From Castor canadensis (taxonomy: Eukaryota; Chordata; Mammalia; Rodentia; Castoridae), in contig NC_133392.1 in assembly GCF_047511655.1 (NCBI RefSeq), positions 94,481,042-94,545,041 of the forward strand: DNA of 64,000 nucleotides, given 5' to 3'. The notes beneath the pieces are model-generated. The model was not told the origin of the DNA, ran no database searches, and saw only the letters and a program-made list of their open reading frames with translations. Positions 1 through 13,101 of the stretch are shown piece by piece. Both the position numbers and the translations under genes were made by a program. Position 1 is the stretch's first letter, and each line of letters starts with the position of its first letter.

Positions 1-1754
1 TGACACAGTCAACACTGATATTTATTTATTTATTTTCACACTGAATCCATTCCTTCTCCTGCTTTGCTTCTCTCCATCTCTGTCCTTGGTTAAAATAAAC
101 CATTGTAACATTAAATCTGTCCACCACAGTTAATTACTTCAGTTATGTGCTAAAGCATTTAGTTCCAGCATCTTCTCTCTATGGGTTTTGAAGACACAGC
201 TTAATATTAGTTTGCATGGTGGTTGCTGTACATCTTCAAACCATAAAGACCATGCCAAGTGCTCTAAGGAATAATAAAATATTAATTCTGAGACAAAAAA
301 TTAAGTGGCTTAAAGAAGAAGCTGTTGTCTATCCCGAGTGGCTTTTAAGACATTGATATCTATGCTTTGAACATATCTATTCTTAGCCATCCAAACCACA
401 TGTAATGAGTCCTAAGTAACTGTCTGCCTTCAATGCAGAAGCACAAAACTGAAACCACAGATCCCCTCCTCTGTCAGATCATCACTATAAAAAAGACTTC
501 CCCCCCGTTTCTTATCCACTGTCTTTTATTTTTTTCAGCATTATGCCAAGATAAAAGACCTGTTACTGTCTTGTAAATACTGGGAAAAATATACACATCT
601 AACACTTAAAGAAATAGTAACACCTAAGAATGTTGTGGTATATATACATATGGATTTGGTCATGCTGCTCCATATTTATTTCATTAAATACTTTATTTAT
701 GAAAAGAAAACCACAAATACCAAATGGAAACCTTTTTCTTCTTCATTCATACAACAAATACTTAGGATTTTTTTATATGTCAGGGTTGATGAATAAATGA
801 TCTTGTATATCTTAAGTTTCAAAAAATGATTAAAATAAAAATGGATACAAATAAGTTATGACAAGAAATGACATATCACTGGCCTTCAGTAAATATTAAA
901 CAATGACAAATTAATTTCAGGAAGTAAGAATAACTATTTTTAGCCATATATTATTGGTCTTGAAGTGGAAAACTCTACTTGAAAGTATTATAATAATGAT
1001 GGGATCAGTTTTCTAATCTTACTACCAATTTTCCTGCACAACAAGAGTATTGTGAACACTTGAACAATTGACAATAATTGTGAACAATTATTTGTCAATG
1101 ATTTTTAGGACTGGGGTAGAGTGGCAAAGTGTATAGAGACAAGAGTCTGGGGGCAACCACAATGACTATATTTAGGACAATACTAGAACAGAGAAGATGC
1201 TTGTGAAAATGCTGAGTGCATATGTGAACTAGCAACCACTTATGAAAGCCTCAGAGTAGCAAGATAACAGGATGGTAGAGAAACATCATTTAATGAGTAA
1301 AGGTTAAAGGGATTCCTTTCTCATCAATAATTTTATAAAATATACACAACCCACATGGATTATACACATATACAATGTGAGGGATGTGATGTCATGAGAA
1401 TCTCTTTTTCTCTTAATGTTCCCAGAACTCTTTGATAGAATCAATACCATAGTCCAGATTCATTAAGAATTACATCTGTCTCCAGTATAATGAAGGCATA
1501 TGGAACCCATGTTTTTAAGGCTTTTCTATTTAATATTCAAGACCTGGGTGGCCGAATAGGACAGATATCTTACTGGTTCACAGGCTTAGCAAGTGCCCGT
1601 AACACACAGTATTTGATATCCAGAATTGGTATTCATACTGGAATTCTATTGGAAAGATCAATCATTTGACTTTACATACTAAGAATGTTTGCTATCTTAT
1701 GGTAGCCTGAAAAATCCAGGCTATCCAAATGTGTGCTATTTGTAATTAGCATCC
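1..1754. other. AT-rich single-copy DNA, no gene seen
   Basis: There is no long reading frame, RNA gene or repeat I can name here. The DNA is AT-rich with short A and T runs. A short stretch near 1545-1565 happens to resemble part of an L1 5' end, but no L1 sequence flanks it. Confidence 0.5.
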
Positions 1755-1890
1755 TTATTTTTTATTTTACTTGTAATAGACACATAGTAATTTTACATGC
1801 TTTCTGGGTGCAGTGTGATATTCCAATACATGATACACGTTGTATAGTGATCAAATCACTGTATCTACCACCACTTTTAGATCATTTGGC
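1755..1890 (-). mobile_element. old L1 3'UTR fragment
   Basis: The plus strand reads like the antisense of old mammalian L1 3'UTRs: an early 'tgtaatagacacatagtaa' run, then 'gggtgcagtgtgatattcc', then 'tagtgatcaaatca'. The match is by eye and diverged, with no ORF2 sequence attached. It is a short decayed fragment and the subfamily is unknown. Confidence 0.5.
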
Positions 1891-4440
1891 CAGCCAGTAA
1901 GACTCTGTCCTTATTTTGCTGACTGGTATATTGGGATTTGTTTACCTTAAAAATCAGTTGGTTTCTTTCTCAGATGATATGACAAGTTCTATTTTAATTT
2001 CTCTGCAGAGCTTCAATTTTAATAATCTCAATAGGTTGCAGATTGAGGAATCAGGACTTCAGTGTTTAATGATTACATCTGGAATTTTGTCCACCCACAG
2101 GTAGACGCTACTGCCAACAGCAGAAGGAGAAGTCATAATGAAGTCTGCACTGCAGCCCTTGTGCTAATCACTGGTGAGGCATTTGCCAATTTACATCTAC
2201 AAGCCAACTAGTGCTTCTGTTGACACCTTTTCCAAGTTGTTACTTTTAGCATCCCTTCTATATTATACACTGAATACAGTATGTCCTCAACTCCTTTAGA
2301 ATTATGACTTTAGCAGCTCTCAAAGAACAATTTGTCTCTTGGAATAATGCCTCCCAGCAAGGCTCAGAACTGACCTAAAAATGGGATTTTTTTACCTTGA
2401 GTGCAAAAGGATTCAAAACCTGAGACTTCTCACTTTTCACTAAGAAAAAAGTAAACTGTAACCAAGGTGCCACTCTAGTAGGAGATGATGATAGTGGGTG
2501 ATGCTGGTTTGGGGAGAGAGAGTGCAGAGAGCTCATGGGATCTCTCTCTATACTTTCTGGTTAATTTTGCTGTATATTTTGTGTGTTTGTCCTACTTTTG
2601 GCTCACTTTTGCTAGAACTGCTTTAAAAATAAAATATTTTAAAGGATGTAGGAGTAAATGTTCCATTTATACTAACAGAGACTATATACTTGTACATTTT
2701 TAAAAGAGATTTGGTTTCATGCTTCAGGTTGATTTTAAATTTAGATTGTTTATCTGTCATATTGTTCACTTACCGGTGAATTTAAAAATCTTAAGCCACT
2801 TTTCACTGTTGTTGCTTGGTGAATGTAGTTTTTTATGGAATTGTAATCAACATACAAAAAAATTGTAAGAACCTTATGCATTATCTTTTGGCTCAAGCAA
2901 AGAAATTAGTGAATACAATTGGTAAGATATCGATTTATAGAGATAACATTAGGATTCTTTCTGTTGGTATTTTTATATATTGACTGCAACACTGAAAGGA
3001 AGTGAGTGGAAAAGTATGTGAGGAAGGAAGACGATGTAGTAAGAGAGATCAACCTCCTTGAACAAGAACCTCAACATTAAAGACTCCTTGGTTATTTGTC
3101 TCTCTTACGGCTTAATTCATCTATTCCTGCGTTATATTCTTTTTATTTTGGTAATGAATACATAATCTGTTTTTGGCTATGTAGTTATCTAGAATTCATC
3201 AAATGTAAATCAGAAATGAGATGCAGCATTAGTATTAGAGTGTGTGAAATGTTGAAAGTATATTTAATAAAAGGTAAATCAAGCAATCTAACTTACTCAC
3301 CAATGAAAATGAGCATGGATGTACTTCAGTCCTACCCTCTAAGAAGAGCACATGCTTTAGAAAGAGAAGAATTTATGCAGACAGAATCTGTCTAATCTCC
3401 ATCTCACATGTATATTGCATGCAACCACTCAGGATTTAGAAACCAGAAAAACAGAATTCAATATGTGAGACGTGGTGTTCAGAATGTTGAACAAAGAATT
3501 TGACACACTGTTCATTGCTTCACAAACAGAATTTTCAGAATCTCCCGAAGCCAGAGCTCCATCCTCTCTGCAGAATGATATGCTTGGATCTGAAAAGAAA
3601 TACAGTCAGACTGACATGATCTGCATTGATGTGATACAGTCCTAAGTGACAAATAGAGTTTTTTTAACACAAAAAGTTTAATTTGTTTTCCCAAACTATT
3701 GGCTACTTTTATACTACTTAAAATATGTATTTTTCTTCCCCCCTCCTTTTGTTTTGTCTTTTTTTTTTTTTTTTAATATCAGGTTTGTTTTGTAGAGCAA
3801 ATGATTCAATCATCAGAGACTGTCAGGCAAGGCATTTTGGAAGTATTCCTAAGTGTTAGAAGGTGTTAACTTGCCTCTCATGCAGTGCCAGATTCACAGA
3901 GAAAATTAGTCTCCCACAGTAGAGCAGAGGTATTAGTTCTCTACAACTAAAGTGCAACGTAGTCTCTCTCTCCTATCTGGCTCCTTTCTAAATAGATTAG
4001 TAGTGAAAGTTGGAAACAGTGAAGAAAGAAATAAACGGTAGCTACTTTAGACTGCACTGGGATAGTCGATAAATTAAAGAAGTGGCTGCATGTGCTCAAG
4101 AAAAGAGAGATGTAGGAGTTACACAAAATACCTCTTAAAATGTAGCGTTCTATGGATGTGAAACTGGCTGCCCTTCACTGAAGACGAGAACAAAGCATGT
4201 GGATGTCTATAGCCACTCAAACTGAACAGATGACCCCAGTCAAAGACAGCAAATGAAACCACAAAAAAACAGAAGGGATAAAGAGGGAATCAATACATAA
4301 CAGAGCAAAAAAGCAGATGAGCAGGTTCATTGTTCTCTTGAAAACGAAATTGCTACTTCAGCATTTAAAGGGAAAATATACTTAAGAAAGCCCCTCAGGC
4401 TTTGCCTATTTTCACACTATTCCATTAAAACGTACCGCTG
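1891..4440. other. single-copy AT-rich DNA, no gene seen
   Basis: The short ORFs here, up to 99 codons at 3096-3395, have no recognisable domain, no codon signature and no splice context. I treat them as chance. There is a T run near 3761-3774. No repeat family is recognised. Confidence 0.45.
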
Positions 4441-4461
4441 CATACTAATGAGTGTAAACAT

Positions 4462-4548
4462 GAAGGAGGGGGAGGTGGGGGTACCCAAGGGGAGCTGGGA
4501 TGGGAGAGAGATAGGGAAAAAAAAAAAAAAGAGAGAGAGAGGGAGGGA
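4462..4548 (+). repeat. polypurine tract
   Basis: This stretch of about 87 bp is almost all purine on the plus strand. It opens with G-rich blocks, passes through a run of about 14 A, and ends in a GA repeat. Such tracts can form triplex or G-quadruplex structures, but no function is shown here. The ORF over it (4448-4729) translates as low-complexity Glu/Lys/Arg and is not taken as a gene. Confidence 0.7.
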
Positions 4549-4819
4549 GAGACCAATCTTTTGTTACTCACTACTTTGTTTCCTTTTTCAAAGAGTGTTT
4601 AGACTTTGGAATCTCAGCAAAGCAAAGGTCTCAAAGTACAAAAGGATCCCTTGTTTGTCTAATTTTGATAACAGTTGGAGTAGTCCCAGAAAAAAAAAAT
4701 CTTTTCCCAACATTTTAAACAGGAATTAAAATAGGGGATTGGAAGGGGTGTGGGGGTAAGACAGTAAAATAGCAACAAATATAAAAACAAACCTAAAATA
4801 AAATACACTAACCGAATCC

Positions 4820-5480
4820 ATCAAGGTGAGTGAGTGAGTCTATGTGATTTATCTCAACTCCTCTGCAACAGCTAGGTTCTCACTGCAGCTGCTTTTCTCA
4901 AAGGTTTGTGGAATTAACTTTTAAAACTTCCATTTTCCAGTCAGATACCAGGCATACCTGAGATCGCTTCTGATGGGTATGATTAGCCATGCTTGTTAGG
5001 CACAGGGACCATCCAGTCCTTACAGCAACGAGAAATTAAACTTTAGAAAGTCACTCTGATTTGCAACAATACAAATTCTCGCAACGTGGTAATAAAGAGG
5101 ACACATGAAGAAACTGACAGGATGTTAAGCTTATTGCACAAGTGTGGACAGCTGAAGAGGCAAGAAATAATACAGTTGTCACAGGGCTGCTTCACCTCAA
5201 CACCGAGCAAACAAAAAGAGCATTGTTAATCAGTTCAACTCTTCGGCTGGATAATCCGAAACCAGTAATTGATAAATGGGAAAACCATACGGTCTCAACT
5301 CTTTGATTCATAAAACACATGAATATTCATACCCTCTCCTTTGGTCAAGAAGCATTCTACAAGCTCACGAGGCAGGCTTTGAAAGAGGAATACAAATAGT
5401 TTCTTGCTCAGCAGTAAGATACTGTTTTCCTTTTAAGGCCTATTTTCCCCTCTTAAAAGTGAAGTTTAGCAATGCATAGA
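4820..5480. promoter_or_regulatory. candidate conserved non-coding element
   Basis: Compared with its flanks this block is less AT-rich, free of recognisable repeats and low in simple sequence. It holds motifs typical of developmental enhancers: an ATGAATATTCAT octamer-like palindrome near 5319, a SOX-like AACAAAAAGAGCATTGTT near 5210 and a GGATAATCC homeodomain-type site near 5249. Such motifs occur by chance, so this is inference from appearance only. Confidence 0.25.
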
Positions 5481-7179
5481 GTTTAGTAAGCACAAGTGAC
5501 AGATGATTCCACAGGAAATGCTGAACTTCAGCCTTTTCATACAGCTACATTTGGAAAAATATTAAATCTTTAAAGGAAACTGAAGATATACACTACCAGA
5601 GAAATCGTGGCAGCCACTAGACAAGTTCATTCTGGAAACACTTCATCCATCTCTGCACTTAGAGGAACATTTTATTTTCTAATAAAACCTTAGCATCTGA
5701 ATTTCTGATCTGCTGGATACAAATAGTCTGGCTTGTGGATCCTCTTAAAATAGTGTTCATCATAGTGCTGATGTTCAGCAAACTGCAGTTTACTTATAAA
5801 ATTAGTTTACTCAAGAGTAAAGTTTATTGCAGTTGTGTTCATTAGCTGTCCCTTTAGAAAATGTATCTAAATTTATTGTGAAGTAAACTCAATGTACATA
5901 TCACACAAATTTAGCACTACGGAATATAAGTTCAAATACTAAAAATGGAAGCATAATTTAAGTGCACCTGTATTTGAAACTTTGTGGGAAAGTGTTGTAT
6001 GAATGAAGAATTTGTTCACAGTTTTATCTTTTGAAGAAACTGATTTTCGTATGTGATGTTTCCTTAAATCAGAGCACCTGCTGCTAGGCTTCATAGATAA
6101 AAAATTCATCCATCATCTCAGACCTCAAAGATAAAAGCTAAGGAAGAACCAACAATTGGGGAAAGGAGGGATGTAGTTGACTGTACACATATATCAAAGT
6201 AAAGATACTCAATTTAATTTAGAATACAAATTAGGTGCTGACCAAACATGATTGTCAACAAAATAAGACTGAGGAAATAAAACACATCCACATGATAGAA
6301 TTTCAGGCAGCAGTTAACTCATAGTTTGGAGAATAATTAATGGTATGTGTAAATTATCATATTTGTAAAATGGATTCAAAATCATGTATGTGGTATGATC
6401 CTGATATATACACATATGCATATACATAATCCTAGAATATTATATATATATTGTATTATCATATAATATATATATCTTCATGCTAGTTATGACCTAGTGT
6501 AACTATTTAAATGATTTTGAGAATTTTTTAATTTCTAGAATCTCCTCTGTCATTTTCTTTTCAAATCCCTTTATTTGTCTGATCCCTTTATTCAAAATCT
6601 ATTTCTCTTAATTTCTGTTTAATGAGACTTTGGTTTTAAATTATGTTTTTATTACATTATTTTTTTTCTCCAACTAAATCATCTGTAATTTCAAGATAGT
6701 CAATAAGTACATTGTTATAACCATTATATAGCTATAGAGAGTTTTATATGTATATTTTTCTTTCCTGTGTCTCCAACAATGTGCTTCATATAATAGAGGG
6801 TCAACATGCCCTATTTGTGATTATTCTTTGAGTTTTCTGTTATTGGGTCTTAAAGAAATTTAGAAAGTAACTTCTCTAGGCTAACCCAGGGGAAAAAAGA
6901 GTGACATCCAACATAAGTGACATAGTTTTTATTTTCACTTCTGTTCAAAGGGTTACAAATTTCAAAGCAGTCCAGTGATTCATTTTCCATTTTATTGGTT
7001 ATCTTTTATAATAGTCTACTTTTACATAAAAAAGAGACTTAACTTTTCCTATTGGATAGCATAAACTTTTGCATTAAATACAAACAATCCAGAGGGAGTA
7101 AAAATCTCTTATTTCTACCCTTCACAACAATAACACTGTTCATAGTTTAGTTTGCAATTTCTAGATTATATTTAATTAT
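5481..7179. other. single-copy AT-rich DNA with a TA-rich patch
   Basis: No gene or named repeat is seen. Around 6405-6480 the DNA becomes an alternating TA/CA patch, a degenerate microsatellite. Otherwise it is plain AT-rich sequence. Confidence 0.45.
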
Positions 7180-7330
7180 ATTTAATGCTCCCCTATCCAT
7201 TATGAAAAATTTCAGACATATAGAAAGGTTGAAATTATTGTAAACACCTACATACCTCCTACTGTGATTCTACTATTAAATTTTATGGTATTGTATCTAC
7301 AGCTGTTTAAGAGTAAAAATTTTTAACAAG
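7180..7330. mobile_element. possible ancient repeat fragment
   Basis: The run 'ccattatgaaaaatttcag' followed by 'acatatagaaaggttgaaa' and 'cacctacatacctcctact' resembles a widely dispersed old mammalian repeat that I associate with ancient L1. The match is from memory and diverged, so family and orientation are uncertain. Confidence 0.3.
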
Positions 7331-7942
7331 CATGCTTCATATTCTTGAATCTTTAAATGGCTTTCATTTTACACACATGCAAAGTATGTAATGAAAAGCA
7401 ATTCTTCCACAAGAAGAAAATTATCACTTATATGTTTTCCTAGTTCTCTGAGTAGGCTTGGCATAAAAAAGAGGCTGGGAGTAAAACAGAATGAAACCAT
7501 GACAGAAAGTGAATTCCCTGTCTGACTGCTCATAGCAATCCACACTTAAGCTAAGAGAAGAGTGAAATTTCATAGGAGTTTTTAAATAATTAATTTTACT
7601 GTAGTTTTTTTTTCCTGTAAATGTTGCCCAAATTCCCTGTTCTCTTCCAGGTGCGTCCCTGAAAAGATGGGTTATAGATACTTTAAATTTCACTTCCAAT
7701 TCTATCACAATGAGGGACAGAAAGCAGATACAGTTTTTGGTAACTGTTATTTATGAATTTGCTGGTCAAGTTTGTTTTCAAGTTGTATAACAAACCTCCA
7801 GTCAAAGTACTGGACAAGCATTCTATAATTCTAGAATGAAGATTTAATAGATGTTAATTTAACCAACAATAGGGATTCTGAGTGGGCAGAGCAATGGCTT
7901 TTTAAAAAGTGTTTGATGGTGTGTTTAGTTTAACATTCTATT
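7331..7942. other. single-copy DNA, no gene seen
   Basis: A 94-codon minus-strand ORF (7424-7708) has no recognisable domain and an ordinary composition. I see no RNA gene and no repeat. Confidence 0.4.
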
Positions 7943-8020
7943 TTACTGGTGTTGGGGATATAGCCTCGACTTCATGCATGGCAAGTACATACTGTACTAC
8001 TAAGCTACACCCCCAGCCCA
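7943..8020 (-). mobile_element. ID-like SINE, minus strand
   Basis: On the minus strand this begins 'gggctgggggtgtagctta', the usual head of tRNA-derived rodent ID elements, with the box A-like and box B-like regions both recognisable. It is a monomer of about 78 bp without a long A tail, so probably old or trimmed. Confidence 0.75.
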
Positions 8021-9199
8021 AGCATAGTACTTTAAAACCAAATGGGCATTAAACCAGTTTTCTTATCTACAATTGAGGCTAATATAAGACCCATGGCAAG
8101 CTAATTTTCAAGTCTCTATGAGATAACAGATTTTAAGTCTCTAATTTAGTGATTGACATGTAATAATCAATATATATTGATACTGGTTTCCTAGTTTCTA
8201 TTCTCCTTATTTTTCTTTTTAGTTTGACAGCTCACAGTGTTTATATTATTTTTCTAAAAAGTAGATAACAGTATGGTTTCTCTAGACATATCTAAATATT
8301 TAAGCCCATAAAAATATATAAGTATAGTTTCCTACTGTAAATATTACAGAAACTCTAGACTATATTCAGAAGTAGTATGTGTGCTATATGCAGTGTCAAA
8401 AGTTAGTGCTGCTCTTCATAGAGAGCAAGAGACAAACATGTCCTTTCATTCAACAGGGAAAGTGGTTCAAATTCTCTCTGCTAGGGAGTTACATGTGACA
8501 AGTTTATGAACTGAGAAAGATGCTAAAGATGTGAGAATTTCCTATTTATCATAAAAGTCATAGTCTACTGTCAGAGTTATCAGAACCTGATGAATTTAGG
8601 AGTGTGTCTATCTATATCTGTAACTGTGTCTGTAATTACAGAGGCCTACTTATGAATATAACTTTTAGTCCTCTCTCATATTATGGTCTAGAGTCTTTCA
8701 GTGAATAACAACTTTTTTTTCAAACAATTTCCCCTTTAACAATCACTAAGCAATTGTTTTAAATTATTAGCAATGCAAAATTTAAGGAGCACCTTTAAAT
8801 TATTATTTTAATTTTTTTTAAAGTTTAAAATTTCCTATTCTTTCTGATTTCATCAGTGTGGGAGTGAACATGATCCCATGGCGTTCAGAAAATTGTAAGA
8901 ACTCTTCCAGAAATGCTTATGAACCCATTGAGAACATACTTAACTTTCAGTGATGAGGATTTCAGCAAGTTTAGAAAAAGATTTAGGCACATGACTGTGA
9001 GAAAGGTTCAATACTGAACTTTCAGACATTTACTTACTAAAGTTCTAACAGACGTTATTGTTATTAACTGACATTTTATGTGAATACCTCTGGGCGGATC
9101 CAGACTCTACCTATTTTTGTCCCAACACTTAGCTGACAGGTTTAATGGACACTTTCATAAATTATTTTAACTGGTATTAACAATACCAATCCTTAAGCC
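8021..9199. other. single-copy AT-rich DNA, no gene seen
   Basis: No recognisable repeat, RNA gene or long ORF. Composition is like the rest of the AT-rich background. Confidence 0.4.
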
Positions 9200-9540
9200 C
9201 CCTCAAACCTCATCCTACATATTGACTTCTAATGGATTAACTGAATTCAGCAGATAAAAGCTGCCAAAGCATTAGCATTTCTTTACATTTCATTTTTGGC
9301 TTAATGCTAAGATGTCAATGTTTATTTTAAAACTAAATCTAGTCTCTAAAAAATATTTACAGTTCATGTGCCAATAACTTTGTCTCACACTCTGGCACAG
9401 GTAATTATAACTAATGGCGATAGGCGGTGATAAACTTGCTTAATATCTCAGAGATGCTAGCAGTACACGGGGAATACATGCTTTCTCAATTCATGATTAA
9501 AAACATCTGATACATCTCTGAGAGCCTGAGGATTTTTTCT
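9200..9540. promoter_or_regulatory. candidate conserved non-coding element
   Basis: A non-repetitive block with several homeodomain-type cores (TAATGG, GGTAATTATAAC, TTCATGATTA) and a less AT-biased centre around 9410-9475, which is unusual beside its flanks. There is no ORF. The call rests on appearance and cannot be confirmed without alignment. Confidence 0.22.
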
Positions 9541-10389
9541 TCTCCCTCACCAGTGTTCTGAGTACTGGGAACAGTTACAACTACAACATTTTAAGAGACT
9601 GCTTTTTTTTGTTTCCCTTCTTCACACAGACACAAAACCATGAAAGAAGGCTTTACAGGAAGTAACAAATACTCCTAAATGACATTTCATTAAAAATGTG
9701 TTCCTTTGGAAAGCGGACAGAACTAAAAGCCATGCTTCTAGTTGGCACATAAAAGTGGTACAGTGACGGAACATCAAAATCTACTTTGCCATGGATGTGA
9801 GCAGCATTCTGACCTAGAAAATAAAAAGGCAAAGGAATTTTACATGTGCTTTGATTTTTTTTTTTTCTAAACAAAGATTTCAGTGGAATTCCCATTTCAA
9901 AGAAAAGAACAAACAGGAAAAATGCAGACAATAGTATAAATTGTGGTCAGTACAAAACTACCAGATATATTTTTGGTTTCAGTTTTCCAAAAGCATTCTT
10001 TTTTTAAAGGAGAAAAAAGTAATTTGAATATGCATTTATACAGAGTATGTCAATAGTCCTTAGAGAGATCAATGATATTATGTCAGTCATATATACTGTT
10101 TTTTTTTCCTTCTTTATTTTCATTTTCTTTCTTATTTTTTCTTTTCTTTTTTGTTTCCAACATAGGATTTGCTAAAGCTTCAGAACACATGAATTGTTCT
10201 TGTGATTAATAGAAAAATAACAAAACAATATTTTAAATGTTGTAAACACAGTGGCCAAAGTAATATTGTAGATCATTTTTTATTAAGACATCTGCTTTTG
10301 GCTATTCTTACCCTGAGGACAAATGATTTATCTGTGTTTTTTCCCTCCTTTTCTAGATAGAAGTAGTGTCCCCCTCTCCCAAGTCCTTA
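9541..10389. other. single-copy AT-rich DNA with T-rich runs
   Basis: T-rich low-complexity runs lie around 9857-9869 and 10098-10155. The 92-codon minus-strand ORF 9653-9931 is low complexity (Phe and Lys rich) and is not considered coding. Confidence 0.4.
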
Positions 10390-11110
10390 AAAAGATTAAA
10401 AATTGTCACTGAAAAATCTTCTGTCTGTGACAAGCTTTAACATGCTCAGGAAAAGAGTGTGCAAAGCAGAGTTAAAACTCTTCTGGGAATGGTTTTGCCA
10501 AGTTGTTTTTCAAGGTTGCTTTCTATTCATTAAAAAACTTTGTGAAATAATAATGAAGAAGAAACTGGTTGCCATTAAGGAGAAAATAAGTTCACTCATC
10601 GGTTTTACCACTCCCCACTCTGACTTTCTCTCGATTTGAGGGTAATAGCTCACACTGTAAGAATTCTTTGCTTCACATTCATTGTAAACAGAAAAGACCC
10701 ATAATTACGCCACATTTGATCCATATCAAAGCAACTGATCCATGTATCGATTTACATAAGATAAAGCACATAAAACATCTTTGCTCTTCACCCTTACCTC
10801 ACTACTTTCTAAGGAAAGTTTTCTTTTGCATACTGTATTTGAATACAAAACCCTCCCGTTGAAATTTGTGATGTTAAACAAACCATGCCAGTCATTCAAC
10901 TTTTTAATTAAGGATTCAGTGTTCCATCCCTTTTCAGACATTAAAATTCAGGTGCAGTCATTAATCTTTCTAAACGAATTCACCTGTGGCTAATACTGAT
11001 GTATTTTCTATGAGGCTTGTCATGGCTGTGTGCGGCATGCATAACCACTCTACAGTTAATTACACAGGGGATTATCGTTAGTGTCATAAAGATAAAGCCT
11101 TGCTAGCAGC
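10390..11110. promoter_or_regulatory. candidate conserved enhancer-like block
   Basis: About 700 bp without any repeat and with dense plausible factor sites. There is a TCF-like ATCAAAG near 10726, two GATA-type AGATAAAG sites near 10758 and 11088, TTAATTA homeodomain cores near 10905 and 11055, and an E-box next to a RUNX-like site, CACCTGTGGC, near 10980. ORFs of 64-71 codons overlap here on both strands (10668-10993), which fits a stretch poor in stop triplets rather than a gene. Regulatory function is inference. Confidence 0.3.
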
Positions 11111-11602
11111 ATTATAGAGAAGGTTCTTTTTCTTCCTCTCCCCTCCCCTAGTTTTTGGAGCAATGCCCTATTTCATTTTTGTTAATATTCACATAAGTAT
11201 TTAAGAATAATACATCGTGTTTACTTCAATGGCAGGATGAAGATATAAGTCTGGGAATTAGTTAGAATATAGACAAAGAGGAATACCTACTTTCGAGGTT
11301 TACTAAGAAAAACTACTCTGCAACCCTTGGTCCAAACCCCAAAAGAGTTGAAGGTAATATACATGAAATGTACTTTTAAGCACTTAAATTAAATACCTGA
11401 AATACATTTTTTTTCCTGAACTTGTAAATTGAATATTAGCAAATGTACCTGCATGCAGAACACCAAAGGAAAAGTTTTGGCAGACTTAGTGAAGAGAATC
11501 TTTGAAATAAGTACTGCATAAAATTTCCAAAAAATACTTCAACATAAAGTGGTTTTAAAGGCTAGCATAACAACTATAAAAGCATTCAAAAACCAAAACT
11601 AT
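11111..11602. other. single-copy DNA, no gene seen
   Basis: A short pyrimidine run at 11128-11152 is the only notable feature. Confidence 0.4.
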
Positions 11603-11716
11603 GGCTGGACATAGTGCTGCATGCCTGTAATCAGGAGGCTCTGGAGTTCAAGGTCAGCCTGGGGTACATAGTGAGACCATGTCTCAAAAATAAATAAATA
11701 AATAAATAAATAAAAA
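11603..11716 (+). mobile_element. B1-like SINE, plus strand
   Basis: The element starts 'ggctggacatagtgctgcat' and continues with 'gcctgtaatcaggaggct', 'aaggtcagcctggggtaca' and 'gagaccatgtctc', the 7SL-derived B1 order. It ends in an (AAAT)n tail of about 30 bp. It is a monomer with a small internal deletion after the 'gcctgtaatc' segment. Confidence 0.85.
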
Positions 11717-13101
11717 TGAAAAAAACAGGACAGCAAATTGGATGAATGTATTTTACTTCAACAATTTAGAGTAATCATGTTATGATTATCTACCATAACA
11801 ACTATATTGTGGTAGAAATAAAAATGATTGAACTTTAAATGGATATGTTGTAATTACAATTGCAACTGATATTTTTTCTCAAAACTGTTATCCACAAAAT
11901 AGATTTATATTCTCAGAAAAGAAAAATGTGCAAATATGAATGCAGATGAAATTAAGTGAAAATATGAAAAGGACATAAAGTTTCAGTTCAAGAGAATTTA
12001 AAATTAATTAACAAGAAATCTTAGTTAAGAAGTCTAAAATTCCATCCAATACGTTTCAAAAAGGGGGAAAAAAGAAGAAGCTTTTAAAAAGCAAATTGCT
12101 ATTAAAAGAATAGAAACTGTAGGGTAGATTTTAAGTTATTAACCTGGAAATTATAATTCTTAGCATATTTTTTATGAAAACATTATGCTTAGAAATAAGA
12201 ACTAATCATTCTTATCAGAAATGTAGATTACTTCCAAAATATGGGCAATTGCCTGAATATTATTTTTATTTTAATCTATGGTAAGGATCAAAAAGGTACA
12301 GTCATATTTTTCTTAGTTTTGCATAATGAAATGAAACATCTTTTAAAAATTATTTAAAAATCACCTAGGAGATTATCAATTTGTTTGGTTTCCTTACCCA
12401 AAAGAATAGTTTCCTTGATTTCAAGTAGACACAGACTAACTGCTGAAGTTATAAAGATACTTTTAATGTTTAAATTAATTAATATTTCCCACAAAATTTC
12501 CAGTTTCTTCAAATTAGAAATTTAAAGCATAAACTTTTGGCTAGCATGGTTTTTCAAAGTTAGTGTTTGCCCTCATCAAAAGTATGGTTGTACTTTACTT
12601 TTTTGCTTGTTCTTTCTAGCTCCTACATGACATGTTTCTATGAACACTAGCACATGATTAGATTTATGCATGCAATTTGATTTAGACTGGTTATACCAGT
12701 AAAGGAATAGTGCTATGGTCACTAGGGGTTGTTTTGGGACTGTCTTTTACTGGTTTTACTGCCTTTGTTGTGAATAATCTGACATGGAAACACATTTGTC
12801 TAGGCCAGATTGCCTCATCTAATCATTTGGTCACCAAAGTACATTAGAGCCACTCTCTTCCCCATGCAGGTGTGACTCTGATCAGTCAGACTCTATGATG
12901 GGATTGTGGTTCCTTGTTCAGCTGATTAGGTGCATGGTAACAACTTAAGTGAATTTTTTCAACAACTTCATTATGTTTCCTAATGTCCTATATTAATGTG
13001 TTCTGAAGAATGTCTGATAATAATGCTAATGAAATGCTAACAAGTTAAATTATAATGCAAACACCTATAAATATACAAAGCATACATATGAATACACAAA
13101 C
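11717..13101. other. single-copy AT-rich DNA, no gene seen
   Basis: Plain AT-rich sequence. The part at 12720-12960 is less AT-rich but matches nothing I know. Confidence 0.4.

Noticed and set aside
1541..1566. A 'ggtggccgaataggacag' stretch resembling an L1 5' end
   Set aside because: No L1 5'UTR sequence lies next to it. The match is short and taken as chance.
4448..4729. 93-codon ORF rich in Lys, Arg and Glu
   Set aside because: It is translated polypurine tract.
10668..10993. Three overlapping ORFs on both strands as small genes
   Set aside because: Short, unrelated frames with no recognisable product. They better reflect low stop density.
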